Shown here: positions 37,201-45,649 of the stretch, in pieces
Position numbering within the stretch: position 1 is the first letter of the stretch
Layout of the letters: every line of letters starts with the position of its first letter
Source of the DNA: Euryarchaeota archaeon
GTDB lineage: Archaea; Thermoplasmatota; SW-10-69-26; JACQPN01
Reading direction: 5' to 3'
Length of the DNA: 64,000 nt
Assembly (NCBI GenBank): GCA_016207515.1
Contig: JACQPN010000025.1
Span: 248,001 to 312,000 of the forward strand
Position numbers and translations under genes: made by a program
The notes under the pieces: generated by a model
What the model was told of the DNA's origin: nothing
The model's input: the letters and a program-made list of their open reading frames with translations, nothing else
The model's database searches: none

Positions 37201-38938
37201 AGGCGTCGAGGAACAGGGGAACGGGACGGAAGGCGACGACGTAACCGGCGGCAACGACACAATCGAAAACGGGACCTCCGACGGGACCGGCGGCGACGAA
37301 CCCGGGCAAGGAGGGACCGTCGAAGAGTATTCCGCCGCGTACGCGGCGGGCGAATCTCACGACGAGACCTACACAGAGGAGCGGCGGGACGCGGAACTCG
37401 TCGGCGCCGCTGGTGAAGACTACATACAACCAACAGGCGGGCGCGCCTCGTACCTCCAAGGCTCGATCACGGGCGTCCTTGGAAGCGACGCGGCAGAGGA
37501 TCTTTCGACAGGTTTCGAGAACGCCATCGGCGTCGAGACCGCCTTCGCGGACGGGACCGCTAGCCAAGGGGTCGGCGAGACGAAGGTCGAGGCGGAGGCC
37601 CCCAAGGAGGCTTTGGTGGCCGGTGTAAGCGTGGACCTGTCCCACGCGGACCTTCGCGCGGGCGACGTGAAGAAGGACGAGGCTGCGCCGGGCCTCTTGG
37701 CCGGGGAAAAGACCGTGGTGAGAGACGGGACCGAGATGTGGCGGCGCTTCGCGCTTCTTGAAGGTACCCTGCACTCCGATTCCCGTACTCGCGTCCGCGT
37801 CGCGGGAAGCGAAAAAGTCACGATCACGGGGGAAATAGCGCTGGAAGCACCGGCTGGATCCTGGCTTGCGACCGAGGAAGGGGGAAGGGTGCGAGCAGTT
37901 CCCGTGTCGAAGGCCGGCGGACTCGTATTCCAAGGCGTTCCTGGAGAGAACCGTTGGTTCTCCGTCTACAATCCCGCGACAACCGACGTCGCCGGCGTGG
38001 TCCTCTCCGGAAGCGCGCCGAGCGTCACCTTGCGGGTCGACGGGACCCGCCTCATCATCGTCCCGGAGCGTAGCGGCGCGGGGGAGGTGCTCGCGGCGGA
38101 GTACCTACTCGCGTACAAGGTCGCCGATCTCGGCGCCACGCGCTACGCCGGCATCATGGAACTCGCGCGCGAGGACTCGGAGGAAGTGGGTGTCGCCTTC
38201 ATAGCGACCGGCCGCCACGGGGCCAACGGTTGGGCGGGAAGCCGGGCGGCGTTGTCGATAAGCGCCGAGCCCGGCGAGGCGCAGCCATTGGACCAGAGCA
38301 CGGTCTCCGGCACGTGGCGCCTTGTCGTTGACGCGAGTTCGGAGAACGGGGGAAAGACGCTTCGGACGATCATGCCCGCCGGCTTCATGGATGTGGGTGG
38401 CCTCGACATCGAACTCGACGGTGTCGCCGTGAATCCGCTTGGACTCGGGGGCCTCACGGATGGCGAGACGCTCATCCTTACGTTCCCGATCCCCCATTTC
38501 AGCGAACGGACGGTCGTGATCCGGACCGTGCTTCCCGGGGTGCCGAGCTTCTTCCTCTGGTTGACGCTCGGTCTCGGCCTTGTCGCAGGCGGCGAGGGCG
38601 CGTTGTTGCTTCGCATGACGCTTCGATCAAGGGCGGCCGCACGCGGGTTAGGGGAACCAACCTCGCGGGGCCCGCGTTCGGAGGCGGTGCAACGGGCCCT
38701 TGGGAAAACGCCGCCTTCCAAGAAGGGGTCTGACCTTGAGGCAGAAGGCGCGACGCCCCCCGGTTTCAAGAGCGAGACGCTACGCCGGATGCAAGAGCGG
38801 CCGACCCCCCCCGGCGATTCACCGCGTGCGCGCTACGCGCGCTGCCGAAACTGCGATGCGCCCATCATGTTCGAGGCGGGAGCCGTGAGCGCGACTTGCG
38901 ATTCCTGCGGGGCGCAGAACGTCAACGAGCCGACCTAG
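34286..38938 (+). CDS. Giant surface protein: kelch and PD40-type propellers, shared stalk, membrane helix, cytosolic zinc ribbon
   Basis: The protein has about 1550 residues. After a signal segment (about 28-55) come six kelch-like repeats (AVFDGQYAFVFGG, AVWTGRYAFIFGG and four more; about 70-350). Seven TolB/PD40-like repeats follow (SGDGRYVAFESDATNLV type; about 390-775), then a beta sandwich (about 790-980) and an acidic Gly/Asn/Thr linker (about 985-1020). The family stalk is at 1030-1410, the membrane helix at about 1415-1440, and the tail with RSEAVQRALG at 1441-1517. The zinc ribbon (CRNC, CDSC) ends NVNEPT. Propellers bind partners or glycans, so this is probably an adhesin or receptor. 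Start not certain; ATG 34286 gives a plausible signal peptide. Confidence 0.85.
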   Translation: MRLQREPARWPRLSPRAAHGGPHGHRPGLRLALVALIVLLVSMPPIGPFDESASAALTSVSDARLPSARERTSAVFDGQYAFVFGGRNEAGYLDDILKYDSATGTVVKMRAVLPRGLAATSAVWTGRYAFIFGGLSGESTQGALEKRILRYDPQSDALAIMGATLPAGLEGTMAVWDGRHAHVIGGRTLGLSVWDRIVRYDPARDEATLASAKLPRSISYGSAVWDGDGATVFGGVESDPVTRFETPLSSILRYDPVAEVVSTLTNTLPSARQFASAVFDGSDAYVFGGRNATVPLSEVLRIGPAATDVSVMDVSLPSDVAAASAVWDGEKATIFGGFTEGAANGTRLLRRSIIEYDPSGSPASIERSTAIASLNATGAASTFDSFIEGARSLSVDGRYLVFTSYEPTLVAGSDASGPQVYLRDMETGQNFLVSATVAGKAGNGVSEQPAVSAGGRYVVFVSNATDLVTGDSNGKRDVFVRDMAQRSTSLVSASAAGSLADGDSYEPVVSSEGQIVAFYSYATNLVPGDTNSISDVFVVDRGAKNVSRISVGAGGLQSDGGSFAPAISSDGRYVAFRSTATNIVTGRSSNIPGIFVTDRLRGTTALASVATDGTQANDFSFRPSISGDGRYVAFESDATNLVPDDTNRARDIFIRDASAGTTRLVTVSTSQAQADGASRNAAISTNGRIVAFESDASNLVGVDEAGLTDVYVRDLDNLTTEAVSVSTSDATSDDDSSFPSVSGNGRYVAFTSKASTLAPGNGDHARNVFIRDRSAQEVASWLTAAPDVPVLTVSPATADGKEGWYRTTPTVTLSGGARERIMVSLDGGSSTMYEAPLTIGEGSHSLVFYAVSGAGVRSAAGRFFAAVDSVGPSLSDVSVEPESPVQGAKAFVNVSASDATSGAVRIEGTLEFSDALGKQARSTIGLVTSDNVFFSGGFVPSSTGRHVLTLVAFDEAGNSGNLSTTFDVSTAAGVEEQGNGTEGDDVTGGNDTIENGTSDGTGGDEPGQGGTVEEYSAAYAAGESHDETYTEERRDAELVGAAGEDYIQPTGGRASYLQGSITGVLGSDAAEDLSTGFENAIGVETAFADGTASQGVGETKVEAEAPKEALVAGVSVDLSHADLRAGDVKKDEAAPGLLAGEKTVVRDGTEMWRRFALLEGTLHSDSRTRVRVAGSEKVTITGEIALEAPAGSWLATEEGGRVRAVPVSKAGGLVFQGVPGENRWFSVYNPATTDVAGVVLSGSAPSVTLRVDGTRLIIVPERSGAGEVLAAEYLLAYKVADLGATRYAGIMELAREDSEEVGVAFIATGRHGANGWAGSRAALSISAEPGEAQPLDQSTVSGTWRLVVDASSENGGKTLRTIMPAGFMDVGGLDIELDGVAVNPLGLGGLTDGETLILTFPIPHFSERTVVIRTVLPGVPSFFLWLTLGLGLVAGGEGALLLRMTLRSRAAARGLGEPTSRGPRSEAVQRALGKTPPSKKGSDLEAEGATPPGFKSETLRRMQERPTPPGDSPRARYARCRNCDAPIMFEAGAVSATCDSCGAQNVNEPT

Positions 38939-39018
38939 GAGCAGGCCATGATCGACCCATGCGAGCCTTTGCGATCCACAGGCGACGTTTGCCGGAGCGG
39001 GCGGAGGCGGTCGTCTTG

Positions 39019-40044
39019 GTGAGCGTCGTCATCGTCGACGATTCACTCTACATGCGCACGGTCCTCGCGGAGCTTCTCCGCTCCGCCCGGGTCGAGGTGG
39101 TCGGCCTCGCGGGAAGCGCACGCGACGCGATGGGGATGATCGGGAAACTACGACCCGATGTCGTCCTCGTGGACCTCGAGATGCCAAGAACCGACGGGCT
39201 GGCGCTTCTTGACGCGATAATGGCGGAGGCGCCTCGGCCTGTCGTCATCATGGTTCCCGGGAAGGACGTGACGAAGGCCGTCGCCCACCGGTTCGAGATA
39301 CGAGGCGCCGCAGGCGTTGTGAAGAAACCGAGGAACGTGGCGACCGAGACGCGTACGGGCGAGGACCTCGTGAATGCGGTCATCGCCGCCGCAACGAAGG
39401 GGAACGTCACCGGCTACCTTTCGCGCCCCGATGAACCGGGTCTCGCGACACGCCTCGTCGTCATCGCTTCGTCCGCTGGCGGGCCGAACGCCCTCACGGC
39501 GGTCGTTCCGCGCCTTCCAGTCGACCTCGCCGCGGGAGTCGTGGTAGTACAGCACATGCCGGCCGGCCTCACCAAGACCCTGGCCAACCGGCTCGATTCC
39601 GTCTCGAAGCTCCCCGTGGCGGAAGCCGAGGACACCGAGCCCATACACGAGTCGAGCGTGCTCCTAGCGCCTGGCGGCTGGCACCTTCTCATCGAACTCG
39701 TGCGCGGTGTTCCCCTTGCGCGTCTTAGCGACTCGCCGCCCATCGCAGGACTACGCCCCCGCGCCGATCTCACCCTCGAATCCGCGGCCAAGACGTTCGG
39801 GCGATCCACCGTCGGTGTCGTCCTCACCGGCATGGGGGAGGACGGCGTCAAGGGGATGAGCGCGGTCAAGGCCAACGGGGGCAGGATCCTCTGCCAGGAC
39901 GCCGCCTCGTCCGCGATCGACGGGATGCCGCGGGCCGTCCGGGACCGTGGCCTAGCGGACGAAGTGGTGCCGCTTGAGGGCCTTGCGGACCGGATAGCCG
40001 CCACGGTGAAGGCCATCCCGGCCATCGGCGTCGCCGACCGATAG
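39019..40044 (+). CDS. cheB: Chemotaxis methylesterase CheB
   Basis: This two-domain protein (about 341 residues) has an N-terminal receiver (IVDDS; VDLEMPRTDG with the phospho-Asp; VKKPR) and a C-terminal methylesterase with the catalytic triad stretches SSAGGP (Ser), VVQHMP (His) and TGMGEDG (Asp). It removes methyl groups from receptors. In the receiver the usual Thr/Ser position reads MVPGK, as is common in CheB. I chose GTG 39019, with GGAGG at 39004-39008; ATG 38959 is an alternative that adds 20 residues. It directly follows the surface-protein gene at 34286 and precedes a cheC. Confidence 0.92.
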   Translation: MSVVIVDDSLYMRTVLAELLRSARVEVVGLAGSARDAMGMIGKLRPDVVLVDLEMPRTDGLALLDAIMAEAPRPVVIMVPGKDVTKAVAHRFEIRGAAGVVKKPRNVATETRTGEDLVNAVIAAATKGNVTGYLSRPDEPGLATRLVVIASSAGGPNALTAVVPRLPVDLAAGVVVVQHMPAGLTKTLANRLDSVSKLPVAEAEDTEPIHESSVLLAPGGWHLLIELVRGVPLARLSDSPPIAGLRPRADLTLESAAKTFGRSTVGVVLTGMGEDGVKGMSAVKANGGRILCQDAASSAIDGMPRAVRDRGLADEVVPLEGLADRIAATVKAIPAIGVADR

Positions 40045-40124
40045 GACCACATCGACGCCGAGGTCCTGGCGAGGCCCGGGGACCTAGCGAAAGGGCTATC
40101 CGCCCTCGTCCCGATTGCCTTGTC

Positions 40125-40733
40125 GTGGAACTCTCGGCGATGGAGCGCGACGCGCTGAAAGAGATCGGCGAAATGAGCGCCGGAGCGACGTCTGCGTCGA
40201 TCGCAAAGCTCACCGGGCGTCGAACGACGCACGTGACTTCCCAGACCTACGAGGTGCCGGCGCGCGAACTGGCGACTGCCCTTGGCGTCACGGGTCTTGG
40301 GATCGCCGGTGCCGCGACGAAGCTACAAGGCGACATCCGGGGAGCGATGTTGATAGCGTTCCCGGAGGAAAGCGCCAGGGAGGTCGCCGACCTCATGCAA
40401 GGCAAGAAACCCGGGACGACGCGGACCCTCGGCCCGCTCGAACAATCTGCGTTGAAGGAGCTCATCAATGTCGCCACCGGCACGTACCTCAAGACGTTCT
40501 ACAATTTCCTGGGCTTCGAGGTCGACTACGGGGTCCCAACGATCGCCTCCGCCGGGTGGGAGCCCCTCATGAAATACACGTTCCTCGGGAGCACTCCTGG
40601 CGCCGAGCGGGTCTGGGCGGTGGGAAGCACCCTCGACCTCGGCATCACGCAGAACGGCAGGCTTTTCCTGCTTCTCGACGCGACGGGCGTCAAGCGCGTC
40701 GTCGACGCGATCCACAAGAAGACCCAGGGTTAG
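40125..40733 (+). CDS. cheC: CheC phosphatase with one altered site
   Basis: The 202 residues have two CheC helices. The first, ERDALKEIGEMSAGATSAS (about 6-24), keeps Asp and Glu, but the Asn of D-x-x-x-E-x-x-N is Glu. The second, EQSALKELINVATGTYLKT (about 105-125), has an intact S-x-x-x-E-x-x-N. CheC dephosphorylates CheY and, with CheD, sets adaptation; no cheD is in the window. Start ATG 40125 may be GTG/TTG-shifted by a few codons. It lies 80 bases behind cheB, likely the same transcript. Confidence 0.88.
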   Translation: MELSAMERDALKEIGEMSAGATSASIAKLTGRRTTHVTSQTYEVPARELATALGVTGLGIAGAATKLQGDIRGAMLIAFPEESAREVADLMQGKKPGTTRTLGPLEQSALKELINVATGTYLKTFYNFLGFEVDYGVPTIASAGWEPLMKYTFLGSTPGAERVWAVGSTLDLGITQNGRLFLLLDATGVKRVVDAIHKKTQG

Positions 40734-40755
40734 TCGGGGCGTACTTTTTCAAGGT

Positions 40756-42021
40756 GTGGGCCTCTTTGCCTATGTGGAAACGGCCCGAAGCGCGGCAATC
40801 GTCCTCATGCTCGCCCTCGCCGGTCTTTCAGGCTGCCTCACGGCGCCTCCCACGGAGACTGTCGTCGCCGGGGATGAGTCGCATTCGAACGAGGAGGTCG
40901 TCCTCAGGACCGGCATCCTTTCGATCCCCGCGGGGAGCCGTTACGAAGTGGACGGTGGGGCGCTTCGGCTCAATTCCGATCCGGCGGTGGTCGTAAACGG
41001 GGTCGTGGAGGTCCGAGGTGCCCTCGTGGTCCGCAACGCCGCCATCACGAACCTTTTCCGGCTCACCGCCTACCCTGGATCGACGCTTGAGCTCGATCAC
41101 GTCCGCATCACCGGCGGCGCAGTCTACCCGTCGCTTTACATCCGTTCCCAGACTGCCACGATCACGGCGAGCACCCTTGACGTAAGCGTCATGGAGGTGA
41201 CGAGCGCCGCGGAGCTTCGAGACAATGAGATAAGGGTGCACACCTCGCTTCCAGCCGTCTATTGGCATGACGCGGTGGCGACGTTCACTGGAAACCGGGT
41301 GGAAGCCCCCGGGTTCGCCCTCCTCTTCGAACGCGTTACCGGTGAGGTGTCGGGGAACACCGTCTCCGCGGGCCTCAGTGGAGTGGAGGCCGCGATTGCG
41401 GTGCGCGGCGGCCAGCTCGCCGTCGTGGGAAACATGATCGTGACGGCAGCGGTCGGCATCGGTGCCGAGAACGCGAACGTGGAAATGAGGGGGAACACCG
41501 TCCGGGGCACGTCACAAGCAGGTGTCGCGTTGGTAGCGACGAAAGGCCTTGTCACGGGAAACACCATCGAGGGCAACCGAAGGGCCGGCGTCTACCTCAA
41601 GGATTGCACGACCGAGACGCGCGTCGAGGGGAATAGGATCCAATCGAACGGCGACGGCTCGGCGACGGATATCCGCCAATCGGGGGCCGGGGTGGCCGTG
41701 GACGGCGGCTCGGCCTCGTTGGTCGGGAACGATTTTCTTGGAAACGACAACGGTGTCGCCATCCTCAACGGGACCGCCGTCGTACAGCAGAACAACTTCG
41801 AGGGCCATCGCCTGTTCGCGGTCGTCCGGGATATCGCCGTCGATCCGGGTGCGGCGACGGCCGCGCAGGACCAACTGGACGCGTCGAACAACTGGTGGGG
41901 CGCGGCAAGCGGTCCGGTCGCGAGTGCGCCGGGGACGGAAGCGCTACCGGGCGCCCCGGGCGCGGACCGCGTCGGGCCCGGGGTCAATTACGCGCCCTGG
42001 CTCACGGCGAAGCGGGCCTAG
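40756..42021 (+). CDS. Beta-helix surface lipoprotein (NosD-like repeats)
   Basis: The 421 residues start (GTG) with a hydrophobic segment ending in a lipobox-like LAGLSGC (Cys about 27), so the mature protein is probably lipid-anchored outside. The rest is a ladder of parallel beta-helix repeats: EVRGALVVRNAAIT, VEMRGNTVRG, LVTGNTIEGNRRAGVYLKD, VEGNRIQSNGDG, LVGNDFLGNDNGVAILNG. It closes with NNWWGAASGP, typical of NosD/PbH1 proteins. Beta-helix proteins bind or cleave polysaccharides, but no catalytic site is recognisable. It closes the run of surface and chemotaxis genes that begins at 24 kb. Confidence 0.8.
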   Translation: MGLFAYVETARSAAIVLMLALAGLSGCLTAPPTETVVAGDESHSNEEVVLRTGILSIPAGSRYEVDGGALRLNSDPAVVVNGVVEVRGALVVRNAAITNLFRLTAYPGSTLELDHVRITGGAVYPSLYIRSQTATITASTLDVSVMEVTSAAELRDNEIRVHTSLPAVYWHDAVATFTGNRVEAPGFALLFERVTGEVSGNTVSAGLSGVEAAIAVRGGQLAVVGNMIVTAAVGIGAENANVEMRGNTVRGTSQAGVALVATKGLVTGNTIEGNRRAGVYLKDCTTETRVEGNRIQSNGDGSATDIRQSGAGVAVDGGSASLVGNDFLGNDNGVAILNGTAVVQQNNFEGHRLFAVVRDIAVDPGAATAAQDQLDASNNWWGAASGPVASAPGTEALPGAPGADRVGPGVNYAPWLTAKRA

Positions 42022-42222
42022 CCGACGGCCGCCCACTTGGCAGTTTGGCCAAACCGGACGTTGCGGGTCGGATAAGTAGCGGAAAACACTAAGACTTCTA
42101 ACCAATTCATATAGCATTGACATATACGATAGCGCGCTTGAAATGCAACAAATAACCACTTTGAGTTCTTTAGGAATTCTCTTATCACGCGCGTTCCCTC
42201 TCTGGTTCGGGCAGGGACAACC
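42022..42222. promoter_or_regulatory. AT-rich upstream region of the giant Ala/Ser-rich protein
   Basis: These 201 bases are clearly richer in A and T than the surroundings. TATA-like stretches include CATATAG at about 42107-42113 and CATATACG at 42120-42127. Distance to the ATG leaves a leader of roughly 70-90 bases. A separate, probably strong promoter fits an abundant surface protein. Confidence 0.4.
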
Positions 42223-45200
42223 ATGCCATCCGGAACACGAACACAGAACAAAGCACGGGTTTTGATCATCCTTCTGGCGCTCTCCTTTGTCGCGCCATAC
42301 GCACTGCCTTTTGCAGAAGCCCAGGGTGGTCTATCATCCGCAACGTCAGCAGCTACCCAAGCCAAGTCCGTCGGAACGTTCGACGTGGCACCTGTTGAAG
42401 GTGCCACCGGCTCCGGACAGGCCGAAGGATCGATTGTGTCGACGACGGTGGTCGAATCCACCACCGACCCAGCCTTGAAAGACACCGTCCTTCAAAGCTT
42501 CACGGTCGCCTCAAGCGGCGAAACAAGCGCCTCGGCCGAACTCTTCACCGACGTGAAGATCGCCGGCTTCGTCCCGACTTCGAAGATCCAGGGCGCAGGT
42601 ACTTCCTCCGTCACCCTGAAAAGCGCTGACGCCCTAATCTCGGTCACTGACAACGTCAACTCGTTGCTCGTGATCAAGGCCACAGGGTCGGCCGACCAGG
42701 AGGTCACCTTCGACGCACCCGCCGGGGTCACCTTCAACAAGAGGGCCTCCGCGAACATCGTGGATGTCCAATCCTCGGCCGCGGGCGCCGTGAGCGGCGC
42801 CATCGTGCTCGTCTCCGCCAAGGGTGAGGCTAGCGTCGCGAGCGGCTCGAGCATCGCCGCGACGACGAGTTCCCAGGCGAAGGCCACCTTGAAGTCCGAC
42901 ACGCAACTCATCTTCAGGGCGAACTCCGAATACTCGGGAAGCGCCGACGTCTCCTCGTACAACCAAGCAGTCGTGGAAGCGATAGCCTCCGCGCGCCTTG
43001 CCGGCGAAGCGACGACGGAGTTCTCGAGCGGGGCAAGCCTCCTTGCGAACGCGAACTACTTCTCCTCCGCCTCTGCAAAGACCGAGGCGAAAGTCGAGAA
43101 CCGCGTCACCACACAGGTGAAGGCGGCCGCGAACGCTGCGGCAGCCGCCAGTGCGGCGGCAAGCGGCGGGTACTCGCTCGCTTATGACCTTGACTACGTC
43201 AACGTCCCGGCCCAGAGCGCCTCGAACGTCGCCGTCTACGTGAACGGTGCCCTCGCGACGCGCGTGAACACGCCGGCCGAGGTCAACACGAAGGCCGCGG
43301 GTAGCGCGGAAAGCTACTATGCGACGACGTCGGAAGGCCGGGTACTCGTACTCGCCTCGACGGCGACGAGGGCCTCGGCATCCACCATCACGATCGCGAG
43401 CGTCCCGGACGCCTCGGTCGCGGCGAAGACCCTGGCACAACTTGATGCCCAACTGGGCGTCACCTCGCAAGTACAGGGCTCGTTCAACGTGCTCGGCAAC
43501 CTCCAGACAAGCGCCGAAGGCTCCGGCCAAGTGATCGGGTCCTTCGACAGCTTCTTTGCAAGCGAGGCCAAGGGCGACGCGAACGTGGAGTCCTACTCCG
43601 ACGTGCGCTCCTCGACCGAGATCTTCGCCAAGATCGACTTCGCGGCCCACGCCGCCGCGGACGCCACGGCGTCCGTGACGAGCGCCGCGTCCGCAGGTGC
43701 CTCGGGCGCCTCGGCCGCCAACATGGACACGAGTGTCGCAAGCAGCATCGTCGCAAGCGCGACGTTCACCGACGCCGTTTACTCGTCCATCGTGGCCGAG
43801 GCGAAGGCCGCGACCACGACGCGGTGGACGCTCGGCAGCGACGTTTCGGCGACGGCGATCAGCGACACTGTCGCAAGGATCGACGGCCCCAAGGGTACGC
43901 TCGGGTACCTGTTCATCGCGAAGGCCGACGGTTCGGCCGCTTCGACGTCGAAGCTCGACACGAACGCCGCCGCCGACGCAAAGGCCGCCGTCGAAGCGCG
44001 GCTTGCGGCCGGCGAGTCGATCATCTTCCGCGGTTCGGCCGAGGCCCAGGCCAAGGTCAACGCGGAGATAATCGCGAAGGCCGTCGCGGCAGGGCAGGTC
44101 GCCAGCGAAGTCAACGTAGGCATCGTGGCCAACGCCGTCTCGTCCGCGAACGTGGACTACACGAGCTCGGTGGACGCCGCCGTGAACGCGGCAGCATCGC
44201 ACAGGGGCACCGTGCAAGTCGACGTCACGGGCAAGGTCCAACAGGCGACCGCGGTCGTGCTCACGGCCGACAGGCCGTCGCTACCGGCCGCGTCCGCGAG
44301 CGACATACTCGTGAGCGTCAACGGTCAAGCGGCGACCCAGGCCTCGACCGCTGCGGAAGTGTTCGCGGCCGCAAGTGCCGCGGCAAGCGCTTCCGCGGGC
44401 GCGAAGTACTTCGTCCAGACGAACCTCCAGGGACAGACCCAGATAATCACGTCGTTGCCGAACCTTGCGGCCAACGTCGCAAGCAAGGTCGTCGTGACCA
44501 GCAAACTGGAAGCCGATGCCAGGGCGAAAGCGGCCCTCGACGTCTTCGGGTCGTTCAAGGCAGGCTACGGCGGCGCGGCCACCGGCTCCATCGTGAGCAT
44601 GGTCGCAAAGCCCGACGCCGGGCTCATCCTGGACTACACGGTCGCGACCAAGTCCAAGGCGGACGTCTCCGCGGCGACGACCAACGTGTTTGACGCGGTG
44701 AAGGTCGGATCCTCGGCCTTCGCCCAGGCCTCTGCATCGAGCGCGAACTCGATAAGGTTCACAAACGAGCAGGCGGTCCTGGAAGCGTTCGACACCTCGA
44801 GCGCCGTGATGAAGATCACGGCGACCGCGCAGACGACAGCGAACTTCGACTTGGGCTCGAACATCCAGGCGCGATCCGCCGCGAGCGGTGTCTTGATGTT
44901 GACCTCGTCCGATTTCGTCGGCGCCCTCATCCTCACGAAGGCCGAGGGCGGTGCCGCTGCCGGGTCGAGCTTCAACACGGCCGCCTCTGCGCAGGGTGAG
45001 ATCACCGCGAACCTGGCGGCGGGAAGCCAGGTCATCTTCAAGGCCTTCTCGGGCTTTGAGGCGGAACTCACGGCCGCGGAGCAACAGGCGCAGGCCGAGG
45101 CGATAGCCAAGGGCCAGCTCCTGGGCCAGGTCATCGTGGACACGAACGCCGCGACGAGCGCCACGGCCACCGCGAACGTGAACTACTACGCGAACGTGGC

Positions 45201-45588
45201 CGCGGTGACGAAGGTCGCCTCCGCCGAGAAGATCGAGATACTTGTCGACAGCGCGAGCCAGGTCGGCAAGTCGATCGTCATCTCGCTCGACCGAGAGACC
45301 GTCTCCGGCCTCATCAAGGGCGAAGCGGAACTCCTGGTCGACGGCAAGGTCGTCTCACGGGCCTCGAACTACCAGGACGCCTTGAAACCCGACGCGGACA
45401 AGTACTGGCTGATAACCACCGAAGGCGAAGTGGGCCTGCAGGCGATCGTCACGTTGAGCCACTTCTCGACGCGGACGATCACGTTGCAGACGCCGCCGCC
45501 GCCGTCGATCTACCTCTACACGACCATCGGTCTTGGAGTGGTGGTCGCGGCGCAGGCGATCCTTCCGAGGATCCGCCGCAAGTGGTAG
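42223..45588 (+). CDS. 1121-residue Ala/Ser-rich surface protein with three tandem repeats
   Basis: The signal peptide is about residues 1-34 (ending AEAQ). The mature chain is very rich in Ala, Ser, Thr and Val and poor in Cys, and consists of three repeats of about 350-360 residues. Each opens with a (V/F)GxFxV-type strand followed by a GSGQ/GSIV stretch (near residues 49, 416 and 770). Shared landmarks are SAD-type strands with FxA, 'VYVNG/ILVSVNG/ELLVDG' turns and a (Y/W)xxTTxGxV phrase. It ends LSHFSTRTITLQT, one membrane helix (about 1095-1115) and RIRRKW. The end is like the zinc-ribbon family stalk end but without the ribbon. I infer an S-layer-like or fibre-forming protein. Confidence 0.82.
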   Translation: MPSGTRTQNKARVLIILLALSFVAPYALPFAEAQGGLSSATSAATQAKSVGTFDVAPVEGATGSGQAEGSIVSTTVVESTTDPALKDTVLQSFTVASSGETSASAELFTDVKIAGFVPTSKIQGAGTSSVTLKSADALISVTDNVNSLLVIKATGSADQEVTFDAPAGVTFNKRASANIVDVQSSAAGAVSGAIVLVSAKGEASVASGSSIAATTSSQAKATLKSDTQLIFRANSEYSGSADVSSYNQAVVEAIASARLAGEATTEFSSGASLLANANYFSSASAKTEAKVENRVTTQVKAAANAAAAASAAASGGYSLAYDLDYVNVPAQSASNVAVYVNGALATRVNTPAEVNTKAAGSAESYYATTSEGRVLVLASTATRASASTITIASVPDASVAAKTLAQLDAQLGVTSQVQGSFNVLGNLQTSAEGSGQVIGSFDSFFASEAKGDANVESYSDVRSSTEIFAKIDFAAHAAADATASVTSAASAGASGASAANMDTSVASSIVASATFTDAVYSSIVAEAKAATTTRWTLGSDVSATAISDTVARIDGPKGTLGYLFIAKADGSAASTSKLDTNAAADAKAAVEARLAAGESIIFRGSAEAQAKVNAEIIAKAVAAGQVASEVNVGIVANAVSSANVDYTSSVDAAVNAAASHRGTVQVDVTGKVQQATAVVLTADRPSLPAASASDILVSVNGQAATQASTAAEVFAAASAAASASAGAKYFVQTNLQGQTQIITSLPNLAANVASKVVVTSKLEADARAKAALDVFGSFKAGYGGAATGSIVSMVAKPDAGLILDYTVATKSKADVSAATTNVFDAVKVGSSAFAQASASSANSIRFTNEQAVLEAFDTSSAVMKITATAQTTANFDLGSNIQARSAASGVLMLTSSDFVGALILTKAEGGAAAGSSFNTAASAQGEITANLAAGSQVIFKAFSGFEAELTAAEQQAQAEAIAKGQLLGQVIVDTNAATSATATANVNYYANVAAVTKVASAEKIEILVDSASQVGKSIVISLDRETVSGLIKGEAELLVDGKVVSRASNYQDALKPDADKYWLITTEGEVGLQAIVTLSHFSTRTITLQTPPPPSIYLYTTIGLGVVVAAQAILPRIRRKW

Positions 45589-45607
45589 ACTAGTCGCACC
45601 ACATGGA

Positions 45608-45649
45608 CGCCCGGGGCGTTTCGAGCCTCGGGCGCTCCCCCCCTTTTTT
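45608..45649 (+). terminator. Hairpin terminator after the giant surface protein gene
   Basis: A 10-base-pair stem (45608-45617 with 45625-45634, one G-U pair, 7-base loop) is followed by a C run and TTTTTT at 45644-45649. It lies 20 bases behind the stop codon. Confidence 0.6.

Noticed and set aside
42634-44241. 535-residue open frame antisense to the giant Ala/Ser-rich protein
   Set aside because: Composition is Arg/Gly/Asp-rich as expected for a shadow of GC-rich coding sequence; the plus-strand protein has signal peptide, repeats and membrane anchor.
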